A stretch of 7,015 nucleotides of DNA from Treponema sp. (GTDB lineage Bacteria; Spirochaetota; Spirochaetia; Treponematales; Breznakiellaceae), in NCBI GenBank assembly GCA_031254795.1, contig JAIRTS010000287.1, forward strand, positions 1-7,015. The letters are read 5' to 3'. Under the pieces are notes generated by a model. It did no database searches and was not told where the DNA came from. It saw only the letters and a program-made list of their open reading frames with translations. Positions 6,911 through 7,015 of the stretch are shown here, one piece after another. Position 1 is the stretch's first letter. The number at the start of each line of letters is the position of its first letter. Both the position numbers and the translations under genes were made by a program.

Positions 6911-7015
6911 ATGATAAAAACATGCGGTTGCCTGGTATACTGTAGGAGTTCGGTCGGACACATGTCCGCGAACAACCACCGGTTGTTCCCCTGCTGGGGC
7001 GGCGATGCCCCCGAT
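6911..7015 (+). CDS. 5' end of an unidentified gene (partial, 35 codons)
   Basis: The frame starts at ATG 6911 and stays open to the window edge. AAGGG at 6901-6905 lies five bases upstream and is a good ribosome binding site. The visible part begins MIKTCGCLVYC and contains four Cys (5, 7, 11, 28), then GHMSANNHRLFPCWGGDAPD. I do not recognise it, and there is no clear signal peptide. An internal ATG at 6962 is a less likely start, because its nearest purine motif (AGGAG 6944-6948) is 13 bases away. The same DNA can form three hairpins and has a promoter-like box at 6933-6941, so it could instead be a structured RNA or a repeat element that happens to be open in this frame. All three minus-strand frames are also open for several dozen codons here, which weakens the coding argument. 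Confidence 0.4.
   Translation, partial: MIKTCGCLVYCRSSVGHMSANNHRLFPCWGGDAPD
6933..6941 (+). promoter_or_regulatory. Extended -10 box ahead of the hairpin cluster
   Basis: TGGTATACT reads as an extended -10 (TGN followed by TATACT, five of six matches). There is no good -35 at 16-18 bp upstream. A start would fall near 6948, just before the first hairpin. It conflicts with the coding frame from 6911, so at most one reading is likely to be correct. Confidence 0.3.
6955..7011 (+). other. Three consecutive hairpins, possible structured RNA or repeat
   Basis: Stem 1 is CGGACA (6955-6960) with TGTCCG (6963-6968); its loop is only two bases, so in RNA the closing pair would open. Stem 2 is GAACAACC (6970-6977) with GGTTGTTC (6981-6988), eight perfect pairs and a 3-base loop. 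Stem 3 is GGGGC (6996-7000) with GCCCC (7007-7011) and a 6-base loop. The dense packing in under 60 bases is unusual. I can match it to no known RNA family, and it may continue past the window. Confidence 0.4.

Noticed and set aside
6839..7015. Minus-strand frame open from the right edge, ending at 6839-6841
   Set aside because: All three minus-strand frames are open over much of this region and no protein motif is visible. The palindromic nature of the DNA explains this better than a real gene end.

Overview
The window looks like a stretch of chromosome from a Gram-negative bacterium of moderate GC content. An outer-membrane TonB-dependent receptor requires a diderm envelope. A spirochaete is my best guess, possibly a gut Treponema. 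This rests on the style of the hybrid kinase (Cache sensor, a kinase core with SHEIRTP, receiver, HPt and an extra helical tail) and on the abundance of small intergenic repeats. It is a recollection-level inference and not proven by the sequence.

Layout. Positions 1-202 hold the last codons of one plus-strand gene and a 54-codon ORF joined to it by an ATGA overlap. Neither is recognisable, and the second may be a decaying fragment because its frame stays open beyond the stop. Positions 203-500 are non-coding. They carry a five-copy 13-bp tandem repeat enclosed by an imperfect inverted repeat, then an AT-rich leader. Positions 501-3074 (+) encode a complete TonB-dependent outer-membrane receptor with an N-terminal carboxypeptidase-regulatory-like domain. 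A two-gene minus-strand unit follows. It is transcribed from a strong-looking promoter near 6743-6771. The first gene is a PHP-family metal-dependent phosphoesterase (5819-6682, TTG start) and the second is a membrane-bound hybrid histidine kinase with a Cache sensor (3058-5832, GTG start). The two overlap by 14 bp, and a 21-bp perfect hairpin lies inside the end of the first gene. The kinase gene converges on the receptor gene, and the two share 17 bp at their 3' ends with no visible terminator. Positions 6683-6910 form a divergent intergenic region. From 6911 a new plus-strand reading frame with a good Shine-Dalgarno begins and runs off the window, over DNA that can fold into three successive hairpins.

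How the parts may work together. The receptor imports or senses a ligand at the outer membrane. The kinase senses an extracytoplasmic small molecule through its Cache domain and contains the His, Asp and His phosphotransfer sites of a multi-step relay, but no output regulator is present here. The PHP protein is cytoplasmic and probably cotranscribed with the kinase, with an unknown substrate. I see no clear new defence or mobile system. The most unusual material is the repeat DNA: the 13-bp array upstream of a surface receptor, the hairpin that encodes a protein tail, and the stacked hairpins at the right edge.
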